NCBI GenBank assembly: GCA_013815575.1
Contig: JACDFX010000050.1
Coordinates: 1-8,254, forward strand
Reading direction: 5' to 3'
DNA: 8,254 nucleotides
From: Rubrobacter sp.
GTDB taxonomy: Bacteria; Actinomycetota; Rubrobacteria; Rubrobacterales; Rubrobacteraceae
In this document: positions 5,948 to 8,254 of the stretch, piece after piece
How positions within the stretch are numbered: position 1 is the stretch's first letter
Layout: every line of letters begins with the position of its first letter
The notes under the pieces: model-generated
What the model saw: only the letters and a program-made list of their open reading frames with translations
Database searches by the model: none
What the model was told of the DNA's origin: nothing
Program-made: the position numbers and the translations under genes

Positions 5948-6190
5948 CCGCGAACCGAGAATATTCTCTCGCTCCTCGCCGGTAAGGACCGTGCTGGCGG
6001 CGCACTTCATACAGGTCGCTTGCAGGCTGTTCGGGTGGTCCTTGACGTAGACGAAGATGAGTTTTTTCGGGACCTGGTAGAGGATGTGCCGGGTTTGGTC
6101 GCCGCAGCGTTCGCAGGCGCGTTGCTCGCGGCCGATCTCCTTCGGGATCCTGCTCAGGCTCGGTATTCTGTCTGTACGGAAGACGCCCAC
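5945..6190 (-). CDS. Small zinc-ribbon protein, function unknown
   Basis: The 81-residue product has two CxxC pairs, C26/C29 (CERC) and C60/C63 (CMKC), about 30 residues apart. Between them is a basic, beta-rich stretch (YQVPKKLIFVYVKD), typical of a four-cysteine zinc ribbon. The N-terminal 20 residues are basic and the C-terminus ends LTGEERENILGSR. I do not know a specific family; nucleic-acid or protein binding is possible but unproven. GTG 6190 is chosen because TACAAT lies 7 nt upstream and there is no Shine-Dalgarno, which fits a leaderless transcript. The longer frame from 6313 would run through the groL promoter, CIRCE and the groL start, so it is not believable. The gene is divergent from groL and convergent with the M23 gene. 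Confidence 0.75.
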   Translation of the reverse strand: MGVFRTDRIPSLSRIPKEIGREQRACERCGDQTRHILYQVPKKLIFVYVKDHPNSLQATCMKCAASTVLTGEERENILGSR

Positions 6191-6193
6191 CGT

Positions 6194-6222
6194 TTGAATT
6201 GTACCCCGGTCAGGAATATACT
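6194..6222 (+). promoter_or_regulatory. groL promoter, housekeeping sigma type
   Basis: TTGAAT at 6194-6199 and TATACT at 6217-6222 are separated by exactly 17 nt. Each matches the consensus at four or five positions. Transcription should start near 6229, directly before the CIRCE operator, so bound repressor would block initiation. The untranslated leader is about 75 nt. Confidence 0.85.
6198..6203 (-). promoter_or_regulatory. -10 of the zinc-ribbon gene, overlapping the groL -35
   Basis: On the minus strand TACAAT (6203-6198) precedes GTG 6190 by 7 nt, placing transcription start at the start codon. Bases 6198-6199 are shared with the groL -35 box on the other strand. No clear -35 is visible for this promoter. 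Confidence 0.45.
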
Positions 6223-6230
6223 TTCGCGGC

Positions 6231-6255
6231 TGGCACTCGGAAGATGAGAGTGCCA
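6231..6255. promoter_or_regulatory. CIRCE operator (HrcA binding site)
   Basis: TGGCACTC (6231-6238), 9 nt, then GAGTGCCA (6248-6255) is a perfect 8 bp inverted repeat with the fixed CIRCE spacing. Against the usual TTAGCACTC-N9-GAGTGCTAA, the inner six bases of each arm (GCACTC and GAGTGC) are exact and the third base is changed symmetrically (G and C). HrcA bound here represses groL until heat or misfolded protein removes it. hrcA itself is not in this window. Confidence 0.93.
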
Positions 6256-6304
6256 AACGCGGGAAGAATTCGCGTGTTGCGTAGTCTAGCAGAGGAGGCA
6301 TGCA

Positions 6305-7927
<1,623 letters not shown>

Positions 7928-7928
7928 G

Positions 7929-7951
7929 GTTCCCCCTACGGGAACTCTTTT
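7929..7951 (+). terminator. First intrinsic terminator after groL
   Basis: GTTCCC (7929-7934), loop CCTAC, then GGGAAC (7940-7945) is followed by TCTTTT. The stem begins 2 nt after the stop codon. It is short, so read-through into the second hairpin is likely. Confidence 0.7.
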
Positions 7952-7952
7952 G

Positions 7953-7981
7953 GCGGCGTCCCTCCGGGGGCGCCGCTTTTT
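7953..7981 (+). terminator. Second, stronger intrinsic terminator after groL
   Basis: GCGGCGTCCC (7953-7962) pairs over 10 positions, including one G-U, with GGGGCGCCGC (7967-7976) around a TCCG loop. Five T residues follow at 7977-7981. This is a textbook strong intrinsic terminator. Confidence 0.9.
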
Positions 7982-7995
7982 CGTAACCCTCGTAG

Positions 7996-8024
7996 TTTCG
8001 CCCGAGTCCCAAAGGGTATATATT
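7996..8024 (+). promoter_or_regulatory. Candidate promoter for the terminal short reading frames
   Basis: An AT-rich TATATATT at 8017-8024 lies just beyond the groL terminators and could supply a -10 (TATATT 8019-8024), with TTTCGC at 7996-8001 as a poor -35 spaced 17 nt. Transcription would start near 8031, ahead of the two short frames. Confidence 0.35.
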
Positions 8025-8088
8025 GCGCCTAGTCGGCAACGGAGCAAGCGGCAGAGGGGAGGAAGGTATAGGCAGGGGACTCGGCATA

Positions 8089-8151
8089 ATGATCGTCGTT
8101 CTGACGGTTGGCCTTTTGATCGTGCTCGTGTTGCCGTACGTTTTCGGTTAA
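8089..8151 (+). CDS. Possible 20-residue hydrophobic peptide
   Basis: ATG 8089 opens a frame of only 20 residues, nearly all Val, Leu and Ile with one Pro near the end (starts MIVVLTVGLL, ends PYVFG). It could span a membrane once. AGGGG at 8074-8078 lies 10 nt upstream, an acceptable ribosome site. An in-frame TTG at 8023 would extend it to 42 residues with a Gly/Arg/Glu-rich N-terminus, but no ribosome site supports that start. It sits 30 nt before a second hydrophobic frame with a strong ribosome site, which makes a paired small-membrane-protein unit plausible. No family is recognised, and so short a frame can arise by chance. Confidence 0.4.
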   Translation: MIVVLTVGLLIVLVLPYVFG

Positions 8152-8181
8152 GAGAAAAGTTTCGGTAAGGGAGGTGAGCAT

Positions 8182-8254
8182 ATGCGGGGCGGGCTTATAC
8201 CTATACTTGTGGTGATTATTCTGGTGATCGTGGCCATACTGCTACTGTCGCGCC
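8182..8254 (+). CDS. N-terminus of a hydrophobic protein, cut by the window edge
   Basis: ATG 8182 is preceded by GGGAGGTGA at 8169-8177, the best Shine-Dalgarno in the window, 4 nt before the start codon. Twenty-four codons are visible: MRGGLIP, then an unbroken hydrophobic run of Ile, Leu, Val and Ala to about residue 22, then Ser-Arg. This is a membrane anchor with a positive N-terminus. It may be a tiny single-span protein or the start of a larger anchored one; the window ends before this can be told. It probably shares a transcript with the 20-residue frame upstream. Confidence 0.65.
   Translation, partial: MRGGLIPILVVIILVIVAILLLSR

Overview
This 8.25 kb window is GC-rich bacterial chromosome, most consistent with a high-GC actinobacterium, possibly a deep-branching one such as Rubrobacter. 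That placement is inferred from base composition, gene order, frequent GTG/TTG starts, apparent leaderless starts and an HrcA/CIRCE-type groL; it was not tested by any search. No mobile element, CRISPR array, tRNA or rRNA was found.

Left part (1-2765, all + strand): the C-terminal end of an upstream protein, possibly an HD-type hydrolase, is followed by a tightly packed run of five genes. These are a small PspC-domain membrane protein, a family 4 uracil-DNA-glycosylase-like iron-sulfur protein, tsaE, tsaB and rimI. Gaps are 4 and 17 nt and the last two junctions overlap, so this reads as one operon. TsaE and TsaB belong to the tRNA t6A37 pathway. The glycosylase-like protein keeps its four Fe-S cysteines but lacks two expected uracil-pocket residues.

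Middle part (2731-4274): a two-helix membrane protein on the minus strand overlaps the 3' end of rimI. It separates rimI from tsaD, the catalytic subunit of t6A synthesis, which appears to have its own leaderless promoter. About 300 bp between these two divergent genes contains no convincing gene, but does contain a GC-rich foldable element.

Right part (4391-8254): a secreted or membrane-anchored M23 metallopeptidase with a long disordered tail converges on a small minus-strand zinc-ribbon protein. An inverted repeat carries both stop codons. The zinc-ribbon gene is divergent from groL, and their promoters overlap. groL has a near-consensus promoter, a CIRCE operator, a strong Shine-Dalgarno and two tandem terminators, but no groES beside it. 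The window ends with two very short hydrophobic reading frames; the second has a strong Shine-Dalgarno and runs off the edge.
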